From Paramyrothecium sp. XJ0827 (taxonomy: Eukaryota; Ascomycota; Sordariomycetes; Hypocreales; Stachybotryaceae), in contig JAJFPB010000011.1 of assembly GCA_020881915.1 (NCBI GenBank), positions 1,612,001-1,676,000 of the forward strand: a stretch of DNA of 64,000 nt, given 5' to 3'. The notes below the pieces were generated by a model. That model was not told the DNA's origin. It made no database searches and worked only from the letters and a program-made list of their open reading frames with translations. Shown in pieces: positions 32,954-44,571 of this stretch. Position numbers and translations under genes: made by a program. Within the stretch, counting starts at the first letter, position 1. Every line of letters begins with the position of its first letter.

Positions 32954-35734
32954 TCATGACCCATATTTGCGTGACCAACAGTGAATCATGGATTGAGAGG
33001 CCCAGCGCGTTGCGAAACACGATAAAACGGTCTTTTGGAAGGGGTTTCGTAAGTCCATCTGCAATTTGTTGCTCGGTTGGGACATATTGGAGCTCAACGT
33101 CTCCATCCGAGACTCGTTCTCGAACGTAATGCCATTGAAGGTCAATGTGCTTAGTCCTGGCGTGGAACTGTGGATTCTTGGCCATTGCAATTGCCCCTTG
33201 ATTGTCCCCGTAGAGGATAGTTGTTTGAAGGTCTCCATGTTTGTATTGGGCCAGAAGTTCGCGCAGCAACCCTCGTAGCCAGATCGCTTCTTTGGTGCAT
33301 TGTGTTTGCCCCATGTATTCCGCTTCGCAGATGATAGTGCGACCGTTGGTTGTCGTTTGGAGCTCCAACTGATGGCGCCTGTACCGACATTGAAGACATA
33401 ACCAGCCGTTGACCGTCTAGTGTCGTGGTCGCCAGCCCAGTCTGAGTCGGTGTACCCAACTAACGGTCTGAGTGGTCCGCTGAAAACGAGTTCCAAGTCG
33501 ATCGTTCCTCGTAAGTACCTCATGATGCGCTTGACGGCTTGGACGTGCTCGTTGGTTGGGTTTCCCAGATATCGGCTGCAGAGAGAGACGGCAAATGCGA
33601 TGTCTGGGCGAGTGCCAAGCATGGCATACATAAGTGAACCAATTGCCTTTGCGTACCATAGTTTCGTCGTTTCAGACGCTTTGTATTCGTCTGGGACAGG
33701 TTGGAATTTAGACGTGCTTAGGGAGTTGTGACTGGCTTGCTCTCCCACATGTCAAATTCCCGTAGGACCTTCTCGACATATGCTCGTTGGGAGAGGAAGA
33801 TGGCCTTGTTGCGTCTGTCTCTCCGGACGGACATTCCCAGATAGTACTGACACGGACCAAGATCAGTCATTTCGAATTTCTTGCTCAAGGCGGCTTTGAT
33901 TTGGCGGATTTCTTCCTTATCGGGACCAGCGATTAGGAGATCATCCACGTAGACGGCGATGTAGGTTGTGCCACGGATGAAAACGCCAACATCGGCGTTG
34001 AGTGGTTTGAAGCCGAGGGTTTCCAGAAAATCAGATAATGTCTGGTACCAGATTCGGGGAGATTGTTTAAGACCGTAGAGAGCCTTCCGCAGTCGGAAGA
34101 CTTTGCCTGATTTGTCGTCGAAGCCCTGTGGCTGAGTGACGTAGATTTCTTCTTTAACACCACCGTAAAGGAAGGCAGTTTTGACATCCATTTGTTCTAG
34201 TTCAAGGTCCAGGGCCGCAGCGATAGCGAAGATCATTTTATAGCTCATCGGCTTGACCACGGAGGCAAACGTCTCGTGGTAGTCGATTCCTCTTTTGTTC
34301 GAAGCCTCTGACAACGAAGCGAGCTTTGAATCTGGTAATCTCGCCATCCTTTCCTCGCTTGAGCTTATATACCCATTTGCCTTGGAGAGTATGTTTTCCT
34401 GGAGGTAGGTTGACTGGTATGAAGGTGCCGTTTCTCGTTAAGGAGTCGATTTCGTCAATCATGGCATGCATCCATTGTTCGCTATGTGGCGAATTCATTG
34501 CTTCGGCAAAGGTTTCGGGTTCGGTCGGTTCGAGGTTGTTGGCGATCATGGCCAGATGAATGGCAATCATGGTGAAACGCCATTGGTTTTGTTGAGCTTC
34601 TGGGTCTTGTTGAGCTAGGACTGTGTATCTCGATGGCATTTGTCCTCGGGTTTCCCGTACTGGAAAGCGTAGTTCGGAATGACGGTCGGTTGATTCCATT
34701 GGGACTTGGTGTTCATTGATTACACCGTCGGGGCTTTGTGTTCTTTCTGGAGTCCCCAGTTCCACATGGAAGCTCGGCTCGTCTTGGTTCGGTAGATAGG
34801 ATTGGTTGAGGGCTGCCTGTATCTCTTCGTCTGTTCTGATGTTTTCGGTTAGGGGTATAGTTGGAAGAGATGGTGTGAGATCCATCCGTTTTGCGTTGGG
34901 TTCGTCAGTTGGTTGCTCGGATGCAATTCGTTTTCTCGGCAGGGATTCCTCATCGAACACGACGTTATTCGCAAAGAATATTCTTCCATCATCGTCGACT
35001 AAGACGTAGTTTGTGCTCCCTTGATAGCCGAGGAGTCGGCAGGGGATTGTCTTGTCGTCCATCTTCTTCCGTTTGGCTGAAGGCATTTTTGCAAAGCCTC
35101 GGCTGCCGATAACTCGGAGATGGGAGAGGTCCGGCACTTCCTTGTGCCATGCTTCATAAGGTGTGATTTGACGACCCGAGGCTGGTGAGAGGTTTCGTAT
35201 ATATGCCATGGATTTGAGGACGTATGGCCAGAATTTCTTTTCCAGTCCTGAATGGATGAGAGTCGTTGTGACTTTCTCGAGTAGGACACGGTTTGCTACT
35301 TCGGCCACCCCGTTTTGTTCGTGCTGTTCGGTAGCAGAGAAGATCATCTCAATTATCTTGTTTTCGCAGTAGAGAGTGATTGTATCAGCTTGGTTTTCTC
35401 CCGCCCGATCGAGGCGAAGGTAACGGCAGCGACGGGTTGGTGTCTCAGCTTGTTCCAGAAGTTTTCGAAAGCAGTTGCCAAATTCGGACTTTTGCCTGAT
35501 TGGGAAGACCCAGGTCATTTTGGTGAAATCGTCTATGAAACAGGCCCAGTATCTATGGCCGTCGATGCCTTCGTCTGAGAAAGGGCCAGCGATATCGCCG
35601 TGAACGCTCTCCAGTGGTCTTGTTCCTTTTCGAATGCATCCGCGATGAGGCCTTTCCTTCATGCGCCCTTTTACGCACGCTTCACAGACGTTGGAGTCAG
35701 ATAGAGGAGTGATGCCCGTGGACATCTTCATGAG
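32954..35734 (-). pseudogene. copia copy A pol: integrase, reverse transcriptase, RNase H
   Basis: Follows gag after an in-frame TGA (35735-35737). Integrase core: HGDIAGPFSDEG, RLDRAGEN and EQNGVAEVANR carry the D,D,E residues, then the LLGYQGSTNYVLVDDDG block. Reverse transcriptase: QMDVKTAFLYGG, LYGLKQSPRIWYQ and the catalytic YVDDLLIAG. RNase H: GYTDSDWAGDHDTRRS, and ILYGDNQGAIAMAKNP with KHIDLQWHYVRE. Frame changes are at about 34295 (KRG block), 33725 (TTP/LSTS) and 33335 (ALSS/CEAEY). The KRG and ALSS ones are homopolymer differences from copy B; the TTP one is shared with copy B. Confidence 0.88.
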
Positions 35735-37189
35735 TCAATGTAAGTTCTGTTCTCCCAAATGGCCGAGCCTGTCATGCCAGATCTGCAGTTTGGGGTCGCT
35801 GACGGAGTAGGCGGCCATAGCGGTGTGCAGTTGTTCGTCATCTTCGTCGATGACGTATAGACCGAATTTCCTAGTGGCGCTGAGGATGACTTTACCGTGG
35901 TTTGTAACGACAGCTCGTCCTTTTCGAAATAGAATAGTTGCTCCATCTTCCTCAAGGACTGAGACTGAGATGAGGTTGCAGTGAGCGCCTGGCACGTAAA
36001 GTGCCTTATGAAAGGTTGTCTTTCCCTTGGTATTGTTCCATATGGTTTTGAGGGTGTATGTGCCTTGCCCCTCAGGCATAATGGCCGAGCCAGCTATGCC
36101 GTTGATGGCAGAGCCGGTGAATTTCTCGAGTGATGTAAAGTTCCGTCGGTGGCAGAACGTGTGGGAGGAGGCGCCACTGTCCAATACGTGGATTCGCTCC
36201 AGTAGTTTGGATGGTTCTGATGCAGCCAGGCCAAACTGGGGTTGAAGAGATAGAAAGGCCGTGTTTAAGAAGGCGACGGCGGCAGTGTGATCCTCGTCAG
36301 GTTGCAGCGACGAGGAGTTCTCCTTTCTCCTCTCAAGCTTGGTTTCTCGTCGTTCACTCCGAAGTGCTCGTTTTCTCCTGAACTCCTCAAGAAGGTCGGG
36401 GTGTAAGCCAAAACATCCGGCCTTGTTGTGACCTGGTTTGTTGCAGTGGTCGCATGTTTGAGTCACTCGGTCTTTGCGAAGACCACGTGTTCCAGCCAGC
36501 AGAGCTGTTTGTTGTATCTTGGTCTTTTCTCGTTGTTGAATGTTCATCTCCTCTTGCTCTGCTGCGGCAAGGGCGATTTCGAATGTGACGGCAGGTTTGG
36601 TTACTTCTCCGTTGGAGCCTCTTTCGGGCAGCAAGTTGTGGTTTTGGTAGAAAGCAGTGAGGAACACTTCGTATTCGGGGCCAAGTCCGGTTAGGAACTT
36701 ATTGATGAATTGAGGCGTGCCGATTTTGCATGTCTCGTCTAGTTGCAAGAGTTCAGATTGAGCTTCTCGCAGCCGTTCCGCGAAGTTCATGACTCCCGAG
36801 CATTGGTCTAGGGTGAGGCTGTTGTATCGTCGATCGAGTTCTTGGAAAACCGCGCTTCCCTTTGGTTTGAAGCGCTTCTCAAGCTCACTGAACATCTCCG
36901 TGACGGTCTCCTTGTCCTTTACCTGCTCCCTGGCGTTGTATCCAAGTCGATTGAGGACGGCTCCGCACGCGCGTTCCTGCTTGGAGAGCCAGTTGTCGAT
37001 CTTTTCAACGGTCGCGGCGCTGGTGCCGGTGGGTTTGTCCTTGTTTCGTTTGAACAAGTCTCCATAACCCGACATCGTGAGATGATCCTTCATTTCTCGG
37101 CTCCAGTTGATCCATCCCGCTGTTGATTCTAGCTTCGGGATGTTGGCTAGGTTGCCAAGTGTTCCTGTCGATTCCTTCGAGGCCGACAT
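35735..37189 (-). CDS. copia copy A gag-protease
   Basis: An intact 484-residue frame starting MSASKESTGTLGN. Gag-like N-terminal domain (TAGWINWSREMKDHLTMSGY), a CCHC zinc knuckle (C-DH-C-NKPG-H-NKAG-C), the aspartic protease motif HVLDSGASSH, and the pre-integrase block LQIWHDRLGHLGEQ just before the TGA. Identical in length to copy B (59062-60516). Confidence 0.9.
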   Translation of the reverse strand: MSASKESTGTLGNLANIPKLESTAGWINWSREMKDHLTMSGYGDLFKRNKDKPTGTSAATVEKIDNWLSKQERACGAVLNRLGYNAREQVKDKETVTEMFSELEKRFKPKGSAVFQELDRRYNSLTLDQCSGVMNFAERLREAQSELLQLDETCKIGTPQFINKFLTGLGPEYEVFLTAFYQNHNLLPERGSNGEVTKPAVTFEIALAAAEQEEMNIQQREKTKIQQTALLAGTRGLRKDRVTQTCDHCNKPGHNKAGCFGLHPDLLEEFRRKRALRSERRETKLERRKENSSSLQPDEDHTAAVAFLNTAFLSLQPQFGLAASEPSKLLERIHVLDSGASSHTFCHRRNFTSLEKFTGSAINGIAGSAIMPEGQGTYTLKTIWNNTKGKTTFHKALYVPGAHCNLISVSVLEEDGATILFRKGRAVVTNHGKVILSATRKFGLYVIDEDDEQLHTAMAAYSVSDPKLQIWHDRLGHLGEQNLH

Positions 37190-38031
37190 GCTTGAGGATG
37201 GATTCCTTGATGGCTGGACGAGAGAAGGCGTGGGACGAGTGAAGGGCAGGTTCAGGTGAATCTTCCCTCTTCAGCCTAGCGATGTCCCTTGCGAGCGCGA
37301 GGCTGGAATGCTCGTTGTTGTCGATGGTATCGGTAACGGATGAGTCGGAGCTCCCATTGGCTGTAACGTGGGTTTCTCCTGGTTCTGATGAGGCAATTGA
37401 GGTAACTTCAAGGCCCCAAATGTTGGTTGAACTTGCGTCTGAAAGCGAGTCGTCGGTGTCGGCGTGGGTTGCCCAGGACTCAAAACTTAGAAGGGAACCA
37501 CTCGGAGATACAAGGCCTCAGAGGTCCTTTTCTAAGCGATGTGGAATCAACTAGAATAGCTGCTTTATCAGCCTGTAGCGATAGGTGGGGATATTCCTGT
37601 GGCAAATTCCTTCCTTTCCAGCAGCTTCCAAGAGGTTCCTTTTTGCCACATATTCAACAAGATTAAACAACAGCATCCAGCAACAGAACATCCGTCAAGG
37701 TCAGCGACACGATGAGGAAAAATGTTGCTTGTGGAGGAAACAAAGGAAGCTCGGTTTCAAGAGGGGTCGAGCTCTTAAATTATAGTCGTGTGAAGCCATC
37801 GTGAGGTCGAGTCTATGGCGAAAGTTTTGCGCAAGGATTTTAATCGAGAGGCTGGTGACGGGTGAGGCCGGGAAGTGTGCAAAACCCAGTGTTTGATTCC
37901 TAAATCACTATTCGGTTAAAATTTCGGGTAAGGTGTGGTGAGTATCTTTGTCGCAGTGGAAGGAGGCGATTAGACCTCGAGTTATAGTGGAAATCATGAT
38001 TAGGAGGATACTCAGCTGTATGGTGGCTTTT

Positions 38032-38045
38032 CCGGGCTCATAACC
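38032..38045 (-). promoter_or_regulatory. Primer-binding site of copia copy A
   Basis: On the minus strand GGTTATGAGCCCGG directly follows the 5' LTR. Twelve bases, GGTTATGAGCCC, are complementary to the anticodon arm (GGGCUCAUAACC) typical of initiator tRNA-Met, not to a tRNA 3' end. Confidence 0.75.
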
Positions 38046-38186
38046 TGTTGAAATGAGCATATTATATTGATTAAAGAAGAAGAAAGGCTAGCGCTAACCA
38101 GCGGAAGCTATAGACAAGACATCCACATCCCAGCCACCAATGGATCGGAATAGCCATTGATCCGTCAAAAACAACGGATCTCAACA
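38046..38186 (-). repeat. copia LTR (internal; 5' LTR of copy A)
   Basis: 141 bp, identical to the other copies. The primer-binding site lies on its interior side; AGGGG, not ACATT, lies on the outer side. Confidence 0.92.
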
Positions 38187-39751
38187 AGGGGGACGACTTC
38201 GCGTAGGGGTCTCCACCTATAGAATTGATATAGAGCATCAATCAAATCAAACAAATCAACTTTGAGCTCGAGGGCTATCAATCAAATCAACTTTGAGGTC
38301 AAAGTTGATTTGATTGACATATGATGAGCGCTGCTTCGTATTGCTTCAACCATGAAACAATCCATCTTGTTGCCGATAAAATCCTGCTGCCGCACGGGAC
38401 TAAGGAGCTTGATGACCTTTAGTGACGTGCATCTAGACAGTTGCACATAGAGGCTGGTGAAGTCGCATTTGGTTGGTTCGCCATTGATATCACGATTTCC
38501 TCGAAGCTCGAGAAGGACTTCCGGAAAGGTCTTGCCCTGGGCCTTATAATCTGTAAGCGCGAACGCGGGTACCACGGGCAAGCCGCGGCGGGTGCATTTT
38601 CCGTGCAAAATCCTGGAGTTACGGTTCGACGGATCAAGGGTCTGTGATAATGGGCGGATAAGTACCTTACCCGGCGGCAAGGTAGGGATAAATAGGCCTT
38701 TGGTGTCTTCGGATTGTAAAAGTATGCCGAGCGGTGGGCCGAAGTGGATAGTCACATCATCGGCAAGGTGAAACCCCGGGTAATTTGGATCTAATATAAA
38801 GTCGTAGGCGATGAATTCGGCACCATTAACAACCTTCAATCCCGTGTATATGTTTTGGTTGACAATGACCGGCATGCCTTGGGCGTAGAAGAAAATGCCG
38901 GGAATTTTGCAGGACGAATCATCGCCAAGCTCGATAGTCCTCGCAATTAGATCCTCCGAAACAGCACCGCTTCGCTAGGTATGCACAGAGATGAAGATGG
39001 ATATGTGTTTTTTGTGAGAGCGAGCCCAGTCGACGACGGCCTCCATGTTGAGGGTCCAGCGGTTTCGGTTCAGTGGTGTTATGGCACGTAAGCCAGTGCT
39101 GAACGTGATCTGGTCACGAACGATGAGTTTGGTGTTGAGCATGAGGAGATCTTGATGCGTCCGAGTCCCAGCCCGCACCCTATCGAGCAAAGCACCTAGC
39201 AGAGGATCCCCCCGCGCACGAACCTTTTCCTCGAGAAGGACGACAGTCTTAAACATCTGCCACAAGTTGTAGCCGCGATGGTGGGAAATCGCTGCTTGCC
39301 CCAATGATGTGGTGGACGGATCCAACACTCTACGTTATTTACCACGGCTTGATTGATGTGTCCTTTGAACCCGCTTTGGCAGAGATGCATGCATTCAATT
39401 CGTCAAAGGACCTCTGTTTTGTGGGTCCAAAGTCACTTGTACTGCGGGGCAGCATGACTGCGCTGCTAACCCGATTTGGCGCCTTGATCGTGATTTTGGG
39501 AGTTTTGCAACAGTGACCCCTATAGGCTGCCGTAGTCACTGAGTAAGAACTTACATGGATTGGAGTGTGATTCACGCCAACATATATCCAGTTTCAAGGA
39601 TTAACCAACAAAACGCGGAACAACAGCCATCCATTGGATTACGTGCTGGCGCAGCTAACGATGACGAACTCAACCAAGCGCCGGAATATACAAGAAATGA
39701 CTCATAGCATGGCTGGTCAATTCACCATTTGGGAGGGCTTGGCGGACGCCC
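38187..39751 (-). other. Captured segment between two copia LTRs
   Basis: Contains the Helitron-type helicase remnant (38282-39328). It also has repeats of CAAATCAACTTTGA with a near-perfect inverted pair at 38284-38313, and 400 bp (39340-39750) without recognisable content. No copia coding sequence or primer-binding site follows the LTR at 39752. Confidence 0.75.
38282..39328 (-). pseudogene. Helitron-type PIF1 helicase, C-terminal fragment
   Basis: Two open pieces, 39328-38975 and 38875-38282, lie in one reading frame separated by a TAG near 38975. The reading SGAVSEDLIARTIELGDDSS.. to GIFFYAQGMPVIVNQN joins them. Blocks such as NLWQMFKTVVLLEEKVRARGD, VVNGAEFIAYDFI, ALTDYKAQGKTF and TSLYVQLSRCTSLKVI are those of PIF1-like helicases carried by fungal Helitrons. 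The Walker A/B part and the Rep nuclease are absent. Confidence 0.8.
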
Positions 39752-39892
39752 TGTTGAAATGAGCATATTATATTGATTAAAGAAGAAGAAAGGCTAGCGC
39801 TAACCAGCGGAAGCTATAGACAAGACATCCACATCCCAGCCACCAATGGATCGGAATAGCCATTGATCCGTCAAAAACAACGGATCTCAACA
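39752..39892 (-). repeat. copia LTR (outer right end of the composite)
   Basis: 141 bp, identical to the others; ACATT target duplication immediately outside at 39893-39897. Confidence 0.92.
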
Positions 39893-40222
39893 ACATTGAG
39901 CGGTTCAAAATGCGTCCCTAACCGTGTCGTAGGGTCATAGTCGGGCCTACATGTGTTATCTGCAGCTTGCTCGCGAGTACTATGGGCAGTAGTCACTGGA
40001 ACGCGTTGGTCAGGGCCAACGGTGGGCGCGGCGGCGTCATTCTCATCTTCCATCGTCAGATAGCGCGTTCTTTGTTGTTGGCTATTGTGGAAGAGCCAAA
40101 AAAACCGGCTACATAGCTATTTTGGTGGACAGGGATTGTGTTGTATCTGAACATCATGACGCGTTGGCAGGGGTGTTGTGGAGCTCGATACACCCCTTGC
40201 AACGCCGCACTGCCAAAGAGAT

Positions 40223-41041
40223 TCACGCGACCTAGCATGACACTTACCTATACCACTTGTCTCACAGCAAGAGTTCGTGAGGGTTTGATGAGTTTCTAGC
40301 GCTTGGGGTTCTCGATGTTGCTGAAAAGCCCGCAAGAATCCCAGCCCCAAAATACGCGCGCAAGATGCTTTCAGTCGAAAGATGAGAATCCGGTCCGAGT
40401 CACGCTGCTGTGATTGGCTCGGCCTCCGAAAATGAATCGCTGGAGCTGGATACCCTCCTGGGGATTGGGGGGAAAACGTGTAACTTGCTCCAGTACCCCA
40501 GCCAATCGCGCGACCCGGGGGAGCCGGGTGAGCTCTGGAGGCTGGCGCTACGCATGCAGCTAAGCCAGGCATCCACGCAGCCGGTGTGCCCTCTTCAGCA
40601 TCCTTCGGATCGCAATAATATTAGACCGACCTCGGCAGAACTGACCCCTCATTTCCAACCCTAGGCGATGTCGAGCGGAAGCAGGAGGACGCACGACAGG
40701 AGCTGCATCACACACTCGTTTACTCACCGTTCCCATAGAGCCATCATTGGGAAAGCGTGCGCTTTCAAAACATACCGTCGTGTTGTCGCATGATTGGTTT
40801 ATACTTATTTACAAACCGCATTTGCGCACGAGACGGCTTTACTATGGACATGTCTAGATCCGTGCGCCACCTTCTCCGTGTCTTGCGTCTTTGATTAAGG
40901 CCTGATGTTTGATTGATGAGCAAGACGAGGAATACATAAACGGCACCCAAACCTCCAGCCTGGTCGGATTCATCAAAGCAGATTCAACAAGTTTTCGAAG
41001 AGCACTCAAGCTTTTCTGAGCCACCTTGCAGCTTCGGCATT
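40223..41041. other. Intergenic, upstream of the kinase fragment
   Basis: No gene or repeat recognised on either strand. Confidence 0.45.
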
Positions 41042-41441
41042 ATGAGCATGGGGGTAGATGACAAATTACATGACGATCATGCAGCTTTTAGAGCCAGATC
41101 CCCATTACCCCCTTGCCGTGGGCCAAAGCTCCATGCTTTCCAACAGGGGAAAGTTCATGTGATTGAGGAACTGGGGAGAGGGCAACATGGGACGGTATAT
41201 AAAGTGGATATTGGTGGCAGAGAATATGCAATGAAGGTGGTAAGTATGTACCCGAGCTCGACAAAGCCTGACTAATCTGTATAGTTCCCTTTTTTTCATC
41301 CAGAAGCCTTTCGATATTGGTGGAGCGCATGGGTATCAGGAGCATCTCTTGACGGAAATTACGTACTCGCTGGATCCATTCTTCCGGGAGTGTAGAGCAT
41401 ATGGGCGCATTCACGATGCGGGACTGGACCAACTAAGATGA
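41042..41441 (+). CDS. Protein-kinase-like N-lobe fragment
   Basis: Exon 1 41042-41239 and exon 2 41304-41441, with a 64-bp intron ending in a polypyrimidine tract and CAG, give 111 residues (MSMGVDDKL..). IEELGRGQHGTVYKVDIGGREYAMKV shows a glycine-rich loop and the AxK lysine strand. Exon 2 (KPFDIGGAHG.. DPFFRECRAYGRIHDAGL) matches the helix-C region of fungus-specific kinase-like proteins. There is no HRD or DFG motif, so the catalytic lobe is missing. This is a truncated gene; expression and function are doubtful. hAT-1 begins 290 bp downstream. Confidence 0.6.
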
Positions 41442-41730
41442 GTTGATTTTTTTCTAACTAGTGCGGTGCATGACACTCGTATTGGCTGTACAGACCGTAC
41501 CCGGGCATCATCCGGACTTCTCGGCGGGCACGCCGGAGGGCGCGGGTACTGGATGCCGCTGCCCGATAGGGACGAGATTAACAGATAGTACTCCATACTA
41601 GATAAAACGAGAAATACTGCTCGCCTTCTTGATCAAATCTCCAGACTGATTCAAAGCAGTGAACAAGGTCGATATAGGTCCTTAATACAGATGTTTCATC
41701 CGCTTGCCATTATCAGCCAATGCCCAGGAC

Positions 41731-42147
41731 CAGACTGGCGAATCTATCTACCGATGTAGACGAAATGTAGATGTAGATCTATGTAGATCTACATCTATCT
41801 ATCTATCAAAGGTCTATGTGGGTCATCTATCTATCTATCTGGACCTCTGGTAGATAGACAAAATGTAGATAGATGCCAAGAATTGGACCCATATTTACGG
41901 GAAGTAGAAGCACCCATAACTACTTGTAATTTACCCTTACACTACGGTACCTATACTTGCCCAATCTCGCCCTTCTTTAGTCTCTCCTTTCCTTCCCCAT
42001 CACCAAATTTTTTGGCTGTTCACATTAGTCCTGGATTCAGCCAAGCTACCTACTCCAACTCCCCACAATGGCGTTTCAAGCCGATATTTTTGCTTCCCCA
42101 TCCAATTCATACAATTCCTCTCCCCAGTCAGCCGCTCCTACGCTACT

Positions 42148-42181
<34 letters not shown>

Positions 42182-44568
42182 CCCAGCAGCCCCTCAACGA
42201 TAAAAGACTGGGAGGCAGTGTCCGAGTCTATCCGGACGCATTGGGTTCTCTCAACCCGCACTGGCCTAGCTACTGGATGGTTTTGGAACCATGGCTATGA
42301 TGTCCACGCTAGAGCATCTAACAATCAGCAAGGTGCGCCCATATATGGCTCTGTTGCCATTGTGTCCTGCAAAAAGCCCACAAGCCCAAAGCCTACGTAT
42401 CATCCAACACCAGGAATATTGAAGGCCACCTTGCCAAGGCGCACTGCATCTTGAGCCCAGATCCATCGAAAGCCAAGCGATACACGTCACAACGACCTTC
42501 CAATCAGCCAAGCCTCCATGAATTCTCCGCCAAGAAGCGCAAGAGAGACGACTTTCAGGACGAGCTAGTCGTCCGATTCAACAGAACCAAATTTCAGCGA
42601 CTGTTGGTTCAGTGGATCACCGACGCAAATCTGTCTTTCCGCGTCCCGGAGCACAAAGGGCTTCAGAAGGTCTTTCAGTACCTCAATCCTCTAGTTCAGG
42701 AGACTTCCGCTGTTCTTACGCACGAGACGGTCCGCGCTCGTATCATCCATGAGTTCGACAGCTACAAAATGCATGTCATGGATGCAATGTTACGAAGCCC
42801 GAGCCAGGTTCATATTGCGTTTGATGGTTGGACTTCGCGGAATAGGCACTCGTTCTTCTCCGTGAACGCCTTCTTTCTTGAGGAGGAAACGTTCCGACCT
42901 CGGAAAATCGTGCTCGGCCTCCCAAATGTGACAAATGCTCATACAGGAGAAAACGTCTCCGCGGCTATCATGGAGGTGCTGAACGAGTTTGAGCTAGTAG
43001 CGAACAACAAAATTGGATACTTTATTCTTGACAATGCCCCTAGCAATGATTGCGCGGTTGAAGAGATAGGTCCCACGCTTCAGTGGGAGGACCCAAGCCG
43101 CCGAAGGATCCGGTGCTTTGGACACATTCTCCATCTTGTTGCGAAGGCCATGCTTTTCGTCAAAGACGAGGGTAGCCTCGAGAACCTTGATCCAGATGAC
43201 TTCGACGAGTGGATGAAGAGAGGTCCGGTTGGGAAACTGCACAACCTTGTAGTTTGGGCCCATCGATCCAACAAGGCCATTTCTGTTCTGCGCAAGCTGC
43301 AGGAAGAAGATGCCGACAAGAGCTACCCCGGCACACTTGATGTGATTGTGGACAACAGCACGCGTTGGCTCTCGCAATACTACATGATTGAGCGGGCCAT
43401 CAAGCTCCGGCGTTACCTTGAAGAGCTCATTGACATCACCATACAATCTGGCAAAAGGTTTCCACGATCTCGGCCGAATTCGGCGGAGCCGCCCAGCTCG
43501 CTTCCCCGTGTCTCAAGGAAGCCAATCTTCTTTCCGATGCGGATTGGGATGCGCTTGGTTGGTTCAAGGACATACTCAGTAAGTTCGAATCCTGCCTGTT
43601 GCGGCTTGAAGGCGACGGCCAAACCCGGCTCCGCAAGGGAGGAATTGAGGCGCAGTACGGGAGCATCTGGCAAGTAGCCGTGGCCTACGAATTTCTTCTC
43701 ACAACGCTTGAGAAAGCCAAGATTGAGGCAGTAAATCGGCCAGAACCCAATTACTATGCTTCCTGCGTCAATTCTGCCTGGGTCAAGCTGAACAAGTACT
43801 ATTCGAAACTTGACGAGACGCCGATCTATTATGCGGCCACGGTTCTTCATCCCGGGATACAATGGGCCTTCTTGACAAGGGCGTATGGTGATAAGGAAGA
43901 CTGGCTGCATACCGCTCGCCGGATTGTCCAAAGGCTGTGGGATGAGGAGTATCGCGGCCCTCCTGCACAATGGGAGATCACAAACAGTAATCTTCCTGAA
44001 GCTGTAAGGGCACGAGAGCATACTCCATTTGACTCGTTCCAGGATGAGCTTATGGCTAGTACGAATTATGAAAACGGGATGGTTGAAGACGAATTTGAGA
44101 GGTGGCTATCTACAAAGAACGACGTATACTCAAAACATGATAATCCGCTTGAGTACTGGTCGGTGAAGCGGTTTGAGTATCCTCGTGTAGCCAGAATGGC
44201 AATTGACGTCTTGTCAATTCCCGCCATGGCTGCCGAGTGTGAGAGGACGTTCTCCTCCGCCGGTAGCATGGTCTCACATAAACGACACCGGTTGGATGCG
44301 AGTACTATTGCTATTACCCAGACCGTGAGATCATGGCTCAGAGCAGGGTTGTTGGAGGGATACGATGGGTTGCTAAAGGAGGTGGGTAATGATATGGTCC
44401 TGACCGTGGACCGGGGGTAGCATTGTCCGTGCACTATCTATCTACTGAAATCTATCTATATCTACATGTAGGCTACATCTATCTATCTATCTTGGCCCAG
44501 ATTACTAAGCGTCTACATCTATCTACCTGGGGCCTTGGTAGATAGATATAGATAGATTCGCCAGCCTG
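41731..44568 (+). mobile_element. hAT-1 transposon
   Basis: Ends CAGACTGGCGAATCTATC (41731) and complement CAGGCTGGCGAATCTATC (ending 44568), with long sub-terminal arrays of ATCTATCTATC / GTAGATC at both ends (41750-41875, 44440-44555). Flanking 8-mers (CCCAGGAC and GTTGCCAC) do not match, so the flanks have probably been rearranged. Contains a plus-strand transposase. Confidence 0.82.
42068..44420 (+). pseudogene. hAT-1 transposase, two frameshifts
   Basis: Starts MAFQADIFASPSN, with a poly-Ser run from a TCA microsatellite (42150-42180), then a BED-like finger broken by a one-base loss near 42399 (the homologous frame reads SSNTRNIEGHLAKAHC). The open middle has VHIAFDGWTSRNRHSFF, YFILDNAPSND, RRRIRCFGHILHLVAKAMLF, GPVGKLHNLVVWAHRS and NSTRWLSQYYMIERAI. 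The frame changes near 43460. Beyond it come PEPNYYASCVNSAWVKL and the dimerisation domain (YPRVARMAIDVLSIPAMA, ERTFSSAGSMVSHKRHRL). Apart from two indels it is complete. Confidence 0.85.
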
Positions 44569-44571
44569 GTT

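Larger units (their letters stand above)
32037..39892 (-). mobile_element. Ty1/copia composite with three LTRs
   Basis: Identical 141-bp LTRs lie at 32037-32177, 38046-38186 and 39752-39892. The outermost pair is flanked by ACATT on both sides (32032-32036 and 39893-39897), so the whole 7856 bp behaves as one insertion. Between the first two LTRs is a full copia interior (minus strand). Between the second and third is 1565 bp of Helitron-derived and unidentified sequence without a primer-binding site. Confidence 0.88.
30574..40053 (-). pseudogene. piggyBac-5 transposase, interrupted and 3' truncated
   Basis: N-terminal piece 40053-39893 (MEDENDAAAPTVGPDQ.. to THFEPLNV) continues at 32036 with PERPLVVRPLPPTPLKLF. 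Catalytic regions IDEGIVGFQGRSKQ, VYLDNLFSSPQLF and MNAVDIADQLRANI are all present. Frame changes occur near 31395 (G6 run) and near 31210. The conserved intron is at 31063-31014 (50 bp). There is no acidic insertion. The reading is lost at ..YGETGSTRH, where hAT-4 begins, so the Cys-rich C-terminus is missing. Confidence 0.84.
30574..40220 (-). mobile_element. piggyBac-5, split by the copia composite
   Basis: The 5' end is at 40220: its complement begins CTCTTTGGCAGTGCGGCG, a diverged form of the family end, followed outside by AT (40221-40222). The body continues at 39897-39893, is interrupted by 32037-39892, and resumes at 32036 down to 30574, where hAT-4 cuts off its 3' end. ACATT at 39893-39897 and 32032-32036 is the 5-bp duplication made by the copia insertion. 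Confidence 0.85.

Noticed and set aside
42076..42261. Poly-Asp minus-strand frame
   Set aside because: Antisense of the TCA microsatellite inside the hAT-1 transposase.
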